Shown here piece by piece: positions 10,275-21,100 of a stretch of 64,000 nt of DNA. Within the stretch, counting starts at the first letter, position 1; each line of letters starts with the position of its first letter. Made by a program: the position numbers and the translations under genes. Origin of the DNA: Lumbricus rubellus (lineage: Eukaryota; Annelida; Clitellata; Crassiclitellata; Lumbricidae); NCBI GenBank assembly GCA_945859605.1, contig OX243825.1, forward strand, positions 16,654,348-16,718,347, in the 5' to 3' direction. The notes under the pieces are model-generated. The model was not told the origin of the DNA. It ran no database searches and saw nothing but the letters and a program-made list of their open reading frames with translations.

Positions 10275-11986
10275 AGAATTGTTTTAGATTTTCTCAGCCT
10301 GCTTCGATCTTTAAAGTCATGGCTCGAGGTTTGTTGATGTGCTTCGGCATTTGATGTAAGTTTAATAATAATAATAATAATAATAAACGTAAGTTTAAGC
10401 TAGGTTTTACGGTGAACTGCGTCAAAAACATGTGAAGTTAGAAACAGTTTCTTTTGTTTTTAGTGCACGCATCATTTGGAGAGAGTTTTTAGGAAGAAAT
10501 GTTCAGCTCAAGTCTTCTAATGCTGTTCATGTTGCATGAAAATGAAGATTGTCACAGGCTCGGTATCTTGCTACGTGGCATGCTGACAATTTTTACTTTT
10601 GGTTTCGATAAAAGGTGTTTTTATAGTTATGGCTTCTGCATTACATTATAGCAATTAATGAAACGAGACAAAAATGTTGAAAATGTCCAAACTAAATTTA
10701 AGAAACTCTACTTTAAAGCTGTAGCTTTGCATTATGGAACGGTAGAGATTTCTTTCATTGACGGAATCGTACAGTATGGTTCTTTTGCTTTCTTGCTGTC
10801 ACAGCTGCCGATACTATCATTCTTCACAAATACAAGTATGACTTTCATGGCTGAGGATACTGTCATTCTCCGCAGATTAAAGCATTTTTCATTGTTGTAC
10901 ATACATGTTGTAACATTCTTCACAAATGCAATCTTTGGTTAGAATTATAAGCATTTATGTTCATTTTTTAAATGCATTTATCTTTGCGTAATATCGTAAT
11001 AAAATAGATGCAGAGAAAAGTGATTGAATTAGAACATGATGTTCATCAATGTTTTGAGAAATTATTAATTATAATTAACTAATTATATTATTATTATTAC
11101 TAATACTATTATTATTATTAATTATTAGCACTGTTAACTAATTATAGTTGTAATTCGAGACGAAATTTTGTGAGCAATCAAATTTTTGTGTTTAGCTACT
11201 AGCTTTCTAATAAACTACAGTCAGAAGCATTGTAGTATCTTCAAGCCAAAAACTTAACCCTTTGAACCCGGCTGACCGCATTAGCGGGACGTTATCCATA
11301 GAGTTACGGGAGCTCAGCGTTCAAAGGGTTAAACTATTAAGGTGCTGCAGTCAGCTGTTGTTTATTGAACTGATTTTAAGGTCTGCAGAAAGTTGTTGTT
11401 ATAGACCTGAATTGTATGTAAGGTCTGTGTACCAGAAACTATTAAGTTTGTGTGGTCACAGTGTCTAGTGCAGTGCTTCTGTAATCAGAAACCATTGTGT
11501 GCATGTATTCTGTTGTAAACTTTGATGGCGTTTTTGCACTTTTTTCATGTGTTCGATTGTACGGTATGATGGTACTGTAAGTAAATACTATTCATTGTGC
11601 GCAAGTCAGCATAAGGCCATATGAATGAATTGCCTGTTCTGTTAGAGGCACTTTATTTACGTCTCCGATACGATACACTCAATATGAAATATAAATTTAC
11701 AGGCTCTTATTATGTCAGTTGTTTAGTATTTTAACCAGCAAGATTTAAGAGGTTGTATATTAAGTGAATTTTATTTCATTTCCAGCAATATGCAATATGC
11801 ATCGATGTGTATAATCTAGTCAAAATTTTTATAGAATAAACACATACTTAGAAATTTGGTTTGTTTAGCCAGTTGTGTGTTGCTGTGCCTAATTCTGTGG
11901 ACTGGTTTAACCTGTATTATCCATAAGCTTGCAGTTTGGATGCAGCGAATCAAATTAATCTTGCTGGTCTAATCAAGTTGGTGTTG
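10275..11986. other. Intergenic sequence with AT microsatellites
   Basis: No gene recognised. It holds an (AAT)n run at about 10363-10386 and ATT/TTA-rich low-complexity sequence at 11080-11140. It also contains the TTAA-type miniature element annotated separately at 11254-11332. Scattered AATAAA strings (for example 10998 and 11834) are expected by chance in such sequence. Confidence 0.5.
11254..11332. mobile_element. TTAA-type palindromic miniature element
   Basis: A 79-bp segment bounded by TTAA on both sides. The left end is TTAACCCTTTGAACCCGGC and the right end is the inverse style AGCGTTCAAAGGGTTAA. The TTAA target and CCCTTT/AAAGGG ends fit piggyBac-derived miniature elements. No coding capacity. 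Confidence 0.75.
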
Positions 11987-12292
11987 CATTGGACCAGATG
12001 AAATTTTTGCATGGACTTCTGCGGGAGGGGTCAAACTCAATGGTCATGGTTAGTTTTTAGCAAGAGCTTGAAAAATGCAAGGCAGAAAATTAAAAGCATG
12101 TTTTTGTTTTCATAGAGGTTTCTACCAACGTAGATTTTTTAGTTTCACTTTGTGCATCATTAGTATGATTAATAAATTCTCTAATACAAAGAAATTTGTT
12201 TAAAAACTAAAAAGTAGTGTTAGAAAAGTAGATGCCAATTTTCCAGGGGGGGAGCAAGTGTCCCCTACTTCCCCTATGTGCGGGTGGCCATG
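11987..12292. mobile_element. Old, diverged hAT-like MITE, family C
   Basis: The segment aligns by eye with the reverse complement of the element at 43672-43995. It shares AAATTTTTGCA near one end, TGGTCATGG, a GAGGTTTCTA block, and TGCCAATTTTCCAGGGGG then CAAGTGTCCC near the other end. Terminal repeats are eroded (CATTGGACC / GGTGGCCATG) and no target duplication is clear. Confidence 0.55.
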
Positions 12293-12806
12293 AGGTTGAC
12301 CAAAATCATCTTGCTATGTCTTCAAACTACATTTTGAAACAACAGTGTGAAAAACGGTTCCATGACAAAATGTCATGCAACAAAATAATGGCACGGACAA
12401 AATGTCATACTGACAAAATGTCAGACTTAAGAGTAAATTTTTAATTTAATAATTGATAATATCAAAATCAAAGTCCTGGTTTTTACCATCAAAAGGAGAT
12501 TGCAAGAGTTCTTAACATCAATGTTGTATGTTGCTTCGATATTGTCCAGCCAGCTTTATTTTATTTCATTTTTTTTTTAAATTTAAATTTTATTTTGCTT
12601 CCTGGTTTTTACCGTTGAAAATGTTTTGTTACAATCATTTTTAAGTCGATTTTAAGGTTATCAATTATTAAAATAAACACTTTTTACTCTTTAATTTTGT
12701 CAGGTCACCATGAAAAATATTGGGCAAGAAGCTGAAGTTAAATGTTCATTTTGTTTATTTTCATATCATAAAGGTTTTTAATGACATGTTATGGATCTCC
12801 AAGTAC

Positions 12807-13382
12807 CGGATCAGGACGTTTGGGCGCCGCCGTTTGGGCGCCGGCCGTTTGGGCGCCGCCGTTTCGGCGCCGGCCGTTTGGGCGCAACGCCGTTTGGGCG
12901 CCGGACGTTTCGGCGCGAAATTGTTAGAGTGAAGAATTTCTGAAGAACCTTGACGTTTGACGTTTCACGCGTTGCCGCTAGTTTACCATTACCTTTTCGA
13001 GCATTACGTCGACCGTTGAACATTTGAAACTAATTACTGTAGGCTATCTCTATAACGCTTTTAATAACCATAATCTTTTAAAACATTGGGTTTGTGAACA
13101 TTAAATCGAACATTGAACTTCTGAAAGTAATTCAGTTCTTCGTGGAATGCTTTTATTTAACATCAAATCATTCCCTGATGTGTTAACATTAAATTTAACA
13201 ATGCACAATACAAAACATAGCTGAATTAAAAATTCCTGGATAAATAAAGAGTTTTAAGTGCTATTTCATTCCGCGCCGAAACGTCCGGCGCCCAAACGGC
13301 GTTGCGCCCAAACGGCCGGCGCCGAAACGGCGGCGCCCAAACGGCCGGCGCCCAAACGGCGGCGCCCAAACGTCACGTACCG
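12807..13382. mobile_element. GC-rich long-TIR miniature transposon
   Basis: A 576-bp element flanked by a perfect 8-bp duplication CCAAGTAC (12799-12806, 13383-13390). Just inside each end lies a 103-bp inverted repeat (12815-12917 and 13272-13374) that appears identical on both sides. It is built of GC-rich modules such as GTTTGGGCGCCGCC and GTTTCGGCGCCGGCC. The centre (12918-13271) is ordinary AT-rich sequence without an ORF. The 8-bp duplication suggests hAT, but the modular GC-rich ends are unusual and I do not recognise the family by name. Confidence 0.85.
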
Positions 13383-13390
13383 CCAAGTAC

Positions 13391-14020
13391 AGATTTCCCA
13401 TGGATTCACCAAGGTACAGTTCTCTCATCAGGTTAAACCTCAGAAAGAGAGTTTGATTTGACTGAATTTTAACTTGCTATCTCTTTCAGCATTCTGATTT
13501 CATTTCAACTTGATCTCTTTCCATTTCAAAGGATTTCATTCTTGCTTAAATCATACGAAGTGGCTAAATGCAGATTTGTGTACAGTAGTCTTTGCTTTCA
13601 ATAAATGAAATCCACGCTTCCTGATGTTGTCTTTGTTTACTGTTTACAGCCGATATGTTTAGACTTGTGATATGTTTTCATGGAATTTAATTCATTATGT
13701 GCTAATAAATATTTGAAACCACCCGAGCACTTTCTGTGAGGCCACGGTTTATTTTTTTACGAGGTTTTTTTAAAGTCGACTTTGGAATGCATATTAAACA
13801 ACAACATGAAGGGTTAGAAAATTACACAGCATCAAGCCATCTGTGCTTTAAGATCTCTGCTAGAAATGTCTTTTTAAAATAAGTCTCTCTTGGTTCTGAA
13901 ATGGTTGTTTATCTAGCAGATATATTGGTTGCGTTTATAACAAAAAAATTACGATTAGCTCAAAACAATGAATATCAATCGGTACCGAATGTACATCTGT
14001 TCCGATAACTTTCGGAAACG
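13391..14020. other. Intergenic, between convergent genes
   Basis: No exon recognised. AATAAA on the plus strand at about 13599-13604 is a possible, but unsupported, distal polyadenylation signal for the LPGAT1-like gene. Confidence 0.35.
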
Positions 14021-14026
14021 TTTATT
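14021..14026 (-). other. Candidate polyadenylation signal of the 529-aa gene
   Basis: TTTATT on the plus strand is AATAAA on the minus strand, about 110 nt downstream of the stop of the ORF at 14135-15724. The short distance and canonical hexamer make it a plausible 3' processing signal for that transcript. Confidence 0.5.
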
Positions 14027-14134
14027 CTGCCGTGCGATTACGTATAACACAGCTGAACAAGCATAATAGTCTTCTGCAGGTTCTTTCGTAGACCGTCGTG
14101 AGATGTGGCGTCACAAAGTCTCGGCCATCGCTAT

Positions 14135-15724
14135 TTACAATGAACAGAAGTCAGTGGCTAGAAACGCGCAGCAGCTCAAGAGCACGATTAGGAGGACACC
14201 TCGGTTCATCAGCTCCCGTGTGCGCTCGTCTACTTGCTGCTCGTGCGCAGAACGCCGTGGGGAGGATGGCTGAGAGCGACTGACGACGCGGGTAGACCGG
14301 CGCACGTGCGGAATGCTCCGGAGAAGACGTGTGACCCAGTCTGTGAGAACCACGATCAACATCACCTTCTCTGGGATCGTCCAAAGGAGCGAAAGGAAGT
14401 ACGCGACGCCCTGCTTCAGCTTGTCAGTGGTGGTGGTGGTAGTATGCTCGTTGGATGGTTGATTATGATCGGATGATGGACGGGGGCTGTCCTCTCCAGC
14501 GGGGGCCTCTCCATCACTCGGCTCAAATACGGGTCTGTCTGCTGCCCGACACGGCGGTTGCAGCAGTGGTTCGTGTACAGCGAAGCTTGCTATGGGACCC
14601 TGGCTTGCACTGTAGTTGAATTCTGTCGCACTGTCGCATGGAGGATTGGCAATGTCTGCCATCAGCTTCTTATGCTGTCTCGAGCGAATGTTGTCCAAGC
14701 TCGACTCTCCGGGAGCAGCGACTGATGAGCTGCCGCCGTTTGCCGGTGGTCCGTCCCATTTCACGCGGATTTTAGGGCTGTGGTTGGTTGGCGGCGGCGT
14801 GTGCCTTGGACTCTTGTCAACGTGGCTTGCCCTTTGAGCGCATGCAGTCGCCTCTCTGCCTGTCTGGTCCTTAAGCGTTCTGGTCTCAAGCTTGGTGACA
14901 GACAAGCGAGAAGGGCTGGACGCTTGGCCTGTTTCGACCGCAGCAACTCTCCTGACGGGACTCGGAGCGTTGAATAAGACGCTGAGAGGAGTGCCGCCTG
15001 CGCTTCTGTGCGCTCGCGTCGACGTACGTTCCTTTGGCTGATTTTCCATGAACGTGCGTTTGGGTTTCGACCCTGCGCTGCTGTTCCTGCGATGGTTGAT
15101 CCGGGCGGAGGAGATCTGCCGTGGTTCCACGTATGTCTTGAAGTCCTCAGTCTGTTGAAGCCATCTAGCGTGCATCGTGGAGTTCTGATTCGCCTCCTCT
15201 TCGATCGACAGCAGACCCGCCATGGAGCTGTCCGTGTATTCGCTTACGTCTGGAAGGCTTGTGTCGACATCGCTCGCGTCGTCGCGTGGAGTCGTTTTTT
15301 TAGGCGACTCGCACCTCTTTCCCTTTCCGGACGTCGGTGTTTCGTTGATCTCCGGCGTATTCGCGTTTCTCGTCGGCAGCTTGCTGGGTTTTGTCGCGGT
15401 GCGGGGATTCTTGTCAAACTTGCTGATTAGTTCGCGTACTCTGCTTGTTGACCTCAACGCTGCGTCCGTTCCAGTTTCTTGCTCAACCTCTGCTGCTGCC
15501 TGTTGGGTCGCGGCTGATTTCGGTTTTTCTTGTGCTTCAGTCCGACCTGTGGCTGTATCTCTAGGGGTGCTATCCCTTCCAGAAAATTCGCCACCTGCCT
15601 GTGGATCGGGAGGGTCGTCCGCGTCTGGTGCCCGACGCCCGTTCGGCGATCGACCGCGGATAATGGCGTCGGAAATGGATAGTTTCAACGGGGGAATGGA
15701 CGGCGGTCTGGAGTTTCGACTCAT
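14135..15724 (-). CDS. Unrecognised disordered protein with C-terminal hydrophobic segments
   Basis: A single long open exon encoding 529 aa if translation starts at the ATG at 15724 (MSRNSRPPSIPPLK). The frame is open 14 codons further, to an ATG at 15766. However, a good splice acceptor (TTGCTTTCAG, minus strand) places the exon start near 15756, so the inner ATG is preferred and an unseen 5' exon is likely. The protein is rich in S, P, T, R and charged residues, with basic SP-type motifs (ESPKKT, PSPVRR) and SRVRELISKFDKN. A hydrophobic segment lies about residues 435-470 (VAYFLSLLW..VMLIVVL) and another at the extreme C-terminus (GVLLIVLLSCCAFLA). This suggests a membrane-attached, possibly tail-anchored protein facing the cytosol or nucleoplasm. 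The ORF is far longer than chance and more GC-rich than its flanks. I do not recognise a family. Confidence 0.7.
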   Translation of the reverse strand: MSRNSRPPSIPPLKLSISDAIIRGRSPNGRRAPDADDPPDPQAGGEFSGRDSTPRDTATGRTEAQEKPKSAATQQAAAEVEQETGTDAALRSTSRVRELISKFDKNPRTATKPSKLPTRNANTPEINETPTSGKGKRCESPKKTTPRDDASDVDTSLPDVSEYTDSSMAGLLSIEEEANQNSTMHARWLQQTEDFKTYVEPRQISSARINHRRNSSAGSKPKRTFMENQPKERTSTRAHRSAGGTPLSVLFNAPSPVRRVAAVETGQASSPSRLSVTKLETRTLKDQTGREATACAQRASHVDKSPRHTPPPTNHSPKIRVKWDGPPANGGSSSVAAPGESSLDNIRSRQHKKLMADIANPPCDSATEFNYSASQGPIASFAVHEPLLQPPCRAADRPVFEPSDGEAPAGEDSPRPSSDHNQPSNEHTTTTTTDKLKQGVAYFLSLLWTIPEKVMLIVVLTDWVTRLLRSIPHVRRSTRVVSRSQPSSPRRSAHEQQVDERTRELMNRGVLLIVLLSCCAFLATDFCSL

Positions 15725-15766
15725 TTCTATGTGTTGTGTAGGTTTCCCTGAGCAGTCTGAAAGCAA

Positions 15767-17100
15767 GTGTTCACAATTTATACAGTGTAAGGCAAGCGTG
15801 CATTTTTGTTTATATGCTAGCTGCCCATTGGAAAGAAAATCAACTAACGACTGGGCAAAACTTATGCAGCCTTACAGGGCTGTATGGAAACTTTTCACAT
15901 TTTCACGTTTTTACATTAAATTTTCAGGTAATATGACTGACTTCACTCTATACTAGCTCCAGTTAAAACTTCTATCTACAAAACCACCAGGTGCACAAAT
16001 TGCCTAATTTGACTATTCTGCAGACATTAACAGCTTTGTCCCAGAACGTTGTCTCTAGGTTTGTTCCTAGATCTAAGTCTATAAGAACAGAGCATTGTCC
16101 CTGGGTTTAAATCTACTTTGTTCGTAGGTTTAAAACTACGAGAACAGCCCTGTCCCAGATTGCAGTCTCTAGGTTTAAATCTACATTGAAAAACAAAGTG
16201 GTTCCTATTAATTAAGCCGCAAGACCAGCCTAGCCTACCCTCACGACGCCTAACCGACCCTCACGACGCCTAACCGACCCTCACGACGTATAATCTGACC
16301 CTAACTTACCCTCAAGATGCCTAACCTGATCCTAACCGACCCTCACAACCCGGGCCTAAACCTAACCGACACGTCGGTCCCGGATACTATAATTATGCCT
16401 GATTTGGCTTTACAACGAAATTTGTAGGTTACTATAATTGCTTTTTTTTCTATTTTATTTAAAAAAAATTAAACTGAAATTAACTGTAACTGAACAGGAA
16501 AAGCACACGATAGAAGGGAAGTCATTTGGAGTTTAGTGAGAGCAGTCATAATAACAAGCTTACAGCGAACCAAATGCAGAGGACTAGGCCTAACTGTTAC
16601 CGTTTATTTTAGGCTGAACTAAAACAAAATTAAACGCGCGCCCATTATTACACGAAAATAATAACACGCGCACAGTAAATAAAACAATGCAAACCTGATG
16701 GCGTCCACTTTACAGATCAGCGGATTCCCTATGACGTCATAAATAAGAAATGACGCGAATTAAAATCAGCCATAAATGATAATATCAAGACATATCAACA
16801 GTTAAATATTTATTTAGACTTTTAATTGCATTTGCATACGATGAAGAGCAACTAAAGTCAAATTTATACTATGGCCTTTCATTTAATTGAATACCTTTGA
16901 TGTAATTCTGTAAAACTTAACAATGAAACCAAAGACTTTTTAGTTATGATGAAACTGTATTATTGTGATTAAATAATAATGTCAATATTTTTGCAAAATT
17001 ATCCTGATCTGTTTATTGAAACAATACTACTACAAATAATAAAAACCAAATAATAATAATAACAATGATAATACTAGTAGCAAAAAAGCAAAAGTAGGAA
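15767..17100. other. Intergenic region with short tandem repeats
   Basis: It should hold the promoter or 5' exon of the minus-strand gene; I could not identify either. At about 16030-16200 a loose repeat of TCTAGGTTTAAATCTAC recurs. At about 16230-16350 there is a 20-bp tandem repeat ACCCTCACGACGCCTAACCG, three good copies plus decayed ones. Confidence 0.4.
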
Positions 17101-17256
17101 AGATAATCACTAATGAGTTTTCGGAGTCAGTAGCAGTTGACGCACTCGAGCAGCGCGGAATCTCTTTGAAATCTGTGATCTGCGTTCGTTCTCTAAACGG
17201 GTATTGTTTCCGACTTTGTATCGCCCGATTTTTTATTTCTATTTGACTATTAGTTC
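17100..17256 (+). promoter_or_regulatory. Possible non-coding first exon of the tandem-RRM gene
   Basis: A stretch relatively rich in CpG ends at a consensus donor (TTC|GTAAGT at 17257). The coding part of the RRM gene begins in an exon with an acceptor at 18126-18127, 25 nt upstream of its ATG, so an upstream non-coding exon is required. This is the best nearby candidate, but only by position and donor quality. Confidence 0.25.
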
Positions 17257-17444
17257 GTAAGTGTTTTGTCAATTTCTACGTTTTATGCAGTTTGCAAGTT
17301 ATAAATGCTACAACTTGGCGCAGTTTGATAAAGCTTATGCACAAAGAGTATTTTTGTTGCATGTTTTTTTGGCTTACTGGCAAACAGTAAGCGAGTACCC
17401 GGATTGCTTGATTTGTTTCTCATTATTTTTAGAGAAGAAGCCAT

Positions 17445-17512
17445 TCAATCAGTCAATCAATCAATCAAAATTTATATAGCGCCCCTTCAAGGTACCTACT
17501 CAGAGGCGCTTC
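17445..17512 (-). mobile_element. SINE/LINE 3'-tail fragment with (TCAA)n
   Basis: Carries (TCAA)n followed by AATTTATATAGCGCCCCTTC and AAGGTACCTACTCAGAGGCG. Same module and orientation as 8766-8831, without a tRNA head. The tetranucleotide run at the 3' end is the expected product of LINE-mediated insertion. Confidence 0.75.
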
Positions 17513-18152
17513 ATAGTTGATTAAAGCCTGCATAAGATACCCGGTTTCCATATAGCTAATAACAAGAAAAGCATAGACTGGCATAGGAGTAAAACAGCTG
17601 TAATAATTATTTTGCTACCATTTTGCCAAGTTTTTTCGATACATGCCTTCCAAATAAGTGAGTTATATAATCATTTACGGTTTACCCAGAGGCTGTTTTG
17701 GTCACAGATTTCCATTTCCACTTGATTTTGTTGACCCGCATTGAGTCTTGGTCGTGGTTGCATTTCTGTGATTTCTTGTACCTTGGATTTGTCTTATTTC
17801 ATTATGAACAGTGGGAATCCACAAGTTGGTCTCCCGAGGACGCGTTGAGCCCAAACAATGGATTCTCATCGTGAGCTGAAAGTAGAAACACGGTTCAGAG
17901 TTGCTGGACTGTGTGGTGTTTGAGTAAGAGAGTGTTGTGTTGACACACAGCAAGTCTAATCACACTTGTGTTTCGCCAGGAAGCAATTTGGGGGGGGGTG
18001 TGGTTCCATGGGACATGGTCTCATTTAGAAAAAAGCAGTGAAATTTTGTCTGAAAATTATTCATTTTGTATATACGTTATAGCCTTTATTCTTTTGTATC
18101 AAATACTTCGTTATTTTTAATGTTTAGCTCTGGTGATCGCAACCATAAAGCC

Positions 18153-21100
18153 ATGACGGTCAAAATATTTGTTGGCAACATAGCACCTGACACAGATTGT
18201 TTGCAGCTGAGGGAGCTGTTCGAGCAGCATGGTGCTGTCACAGAATGTGATGTCCTTGGTGGATATGGCTTTGTGGTAAGTAAATTCTTGTCATTTCATC
18301 AACAGTGATGGTTATTCAATTAGATTAACACGTTCGCCGCCTACACGCCATGTTAAATGACTGGATTCAGTACGAGTTATCTCGTACTGGGCGGTGAACG
18401 TGTTAACGCATTGACCGCCTACACGCCATGCTAAATGACCAGCCAATACTGAATTCTGAATGTGCCGTGTTGTATCGTAGTTTCCTTTGGGCCTGGCATC
18501 CAAATGTTATGTACGAAAAAGGGCGAATTTTCTACCCTCTCCAACCTGTTGTAGCTCATACATTTTGTGGATTAGCTATTTAAGCCATTGGATTAGATTA
18601 GATTACCTACTGAAGCCATTTGATTAAATTGGAATAGCTATAGATTAGGTTTAGATTTGATGAGATTTGTTATGGAAAGTGATTAGATTAGATATAGAAG
18701 TCATTAGATTTTAAATTTAATTATTGGTTAGGTACATGTTCTGACGAATGTATTTAAAAATGTTGGTGTTGTATCTTGTGCAGTTTGTGCACGTGCAAAA
18801 ATCCCATTTTTACTTTGATGGTAAATTATGCGACAACGAGGATTCTGTGGTGAGAGCGGTACATCTTTGTTGTGTCTTGATTTCCACGTAAATCATCGAC
18901 CTACACATGAATAATGGTTCTTCACAGCATGTCCTACTTTCCAGGGGGTCACTTAGTTAACCCTTTAATGCCGAGATGGTAGTTAATGATATGGGAAATC
19001 CTATACCATTTGGCATTAAAGGGTTAACCACCAGGGTTCAGTTGAAGCTTAACCCTTTAATGCCGGAGGATATAGGATTTCCCATACCATTTACTACCAT
19101 CTCGGCATTAAAGGGTTAAGATTGTTTACATTTGCCATTCATAAAATTGTTTTCTAATTGATTTTCACAGCACATGGACAATGAGGAGATTGCCAGCGAG
19201 GCAATAAAGGCATTGGCGGGTTGCAGTCTGAATGGGAACCGATTAAATATCGAGGTCTGACTGACTTTCTTACTTGTTTACATTCCTTGGCCATGTTTTA
19301 CCAAAAATGGCTCAGCACTTTTGCAGTATTTAACTACGGTAGTTTATCTGATTAGCTCTTTCAGAGTCCTAATTTTCCTTTTGAAATTCATCAGAATCAT
19401 TGGAAATGTCCAGTTCAATGTATTTTCGGAATCTACAACATTTCCTCTAGCGAACATGTATAAACAGAACTCTAAATATGGCTTAAATTATATGTCCCAG
19501 TGCATGTATTTTGTTATGCAATTTGACCGCATTGGCTGCAAAAAAATTAAGTCATGTTTGCTTGAACAAATGCACATTGCCACTGACTGCATTTTTATTT
19601 TCTGTTACTTACAGAGTTTTTTTGCATAATATCTTGTCTTGTACAAAATTTTTAACTGGAGTATCACATTTTAGTACTTGAACTGAAAGTGGGGTTAACG
19701 CTATTCGATGTTGGTCACTTTATTTATCCTGCAGAAGTAATATTTTGGGAAGTGGTTTACTAGTTAATCCATTAACTGACTTAACTAGCTTTAATAAAAA
19801 TTGTTTGATTGATTATTGATTTCATTGCTTGGTTATTACGTCTGTTTTAACAGCTTTCAACAGCTACCACACAAGGCCGAGCTAAGCTTGCTGCAAGGTA
19901 TAGGTTTCTTCTTAAAAAAGAATTCTTTAATACTTATTATTTAGCTTTTGGTATTGTAAATCCTTGAATACATGTTTTGTAATTTTGCAATGCATCCAGT
20001 ATGTTCTCTCAGATGAAAGGTGCTTTGTGGTTTTCGTGGTAGAGATGCAGAGCCATATGTGCTGATACTTATTCTAGATTCACTTGTTTTTGTTTCGCAA
20101 TCATGTTTGTTGAATTTTATAAAATTATATCACATTTCTCTGACGATGAAAGTAGTACTTTTTACGTGCATTGCATAATGAATTAGCATTCATTTTTTAC
20201 TGTTTGTCTATTTGAAATATTTGTGAATTATAAGAGTATATCACATTTCCAACAATGAAAATTGTACTTTTTACGTGCATTGCATTGTAGTGAATTAATT
20301 ATCTTTCATTTTTTTACTGTTAGTCTATTTGAAATATTTGTTAATTATAATTATAAGAGTATATCACATTTCTGACAATGAAAATTGTACTTTTTACGTG
20401 CATTGCATTGTAGTGAATTAGCATTCATTTTTTTACTGTTAGTCTATTTGAAATATTTGTTAATTATAAGAGTATATCACATTTCTGTGACGATGAAAGT
20501 TGTAATTTTTTTGCATTGCATTGCATAATGAATTAGCATTCGTGTTTTACTGTTAGTCTATTTGAAATATTTCACAAGCGATGCACTGATGAAATGCGAT
20601 GTTGGTTCAGCCTTCTTCGTTTCTTATGCATTTCAGATCTACATCTACCGTCAAGATCTTTGTTGGTAACCTGTCCAAGTCGACGGCCACCGATCGGCTG
20701 CGAGAGTTGTTTGAAACGTATGGCGGTGTTGCCGAAGCCGACGTTCTCGGTGGATTCGGATTTGTGGTCAGTTGCTATCTTGCCATGCACCATTAGAATA
20801 ATATTGATAATTGCGACAATTCACATTTATTTATTTCTCACATTTGGTATAGCTCCCCTTCAAGCTCGCTACTCAGGCGCTCCCGACTACAGCGGGGTAC
20901 TGAATTGGTGTTTCACGCAGAAGAGCACGAGTAATTTCGAGTGAAGGACTTGTTTGCTGAGCCCCTGGACATCTGCTCTGAGGTGACAGGAGCCAAAGCC
21001 CGGTCGTGGAGGAATCATTTTTGTCACTGTCCTATGATTGGCGCTTCGGCTACATGTTTGATCATTTCAATCTTTACTTCTCTATCTTGTATTGCCAGAA

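Noticed and set aside
15222..15956. 244-aa plus-strand frame
   Set aside because: It is antisense to the better supported minus-strand ORF, has no domain, and its openness follows from the codon composition of the opposite strand.
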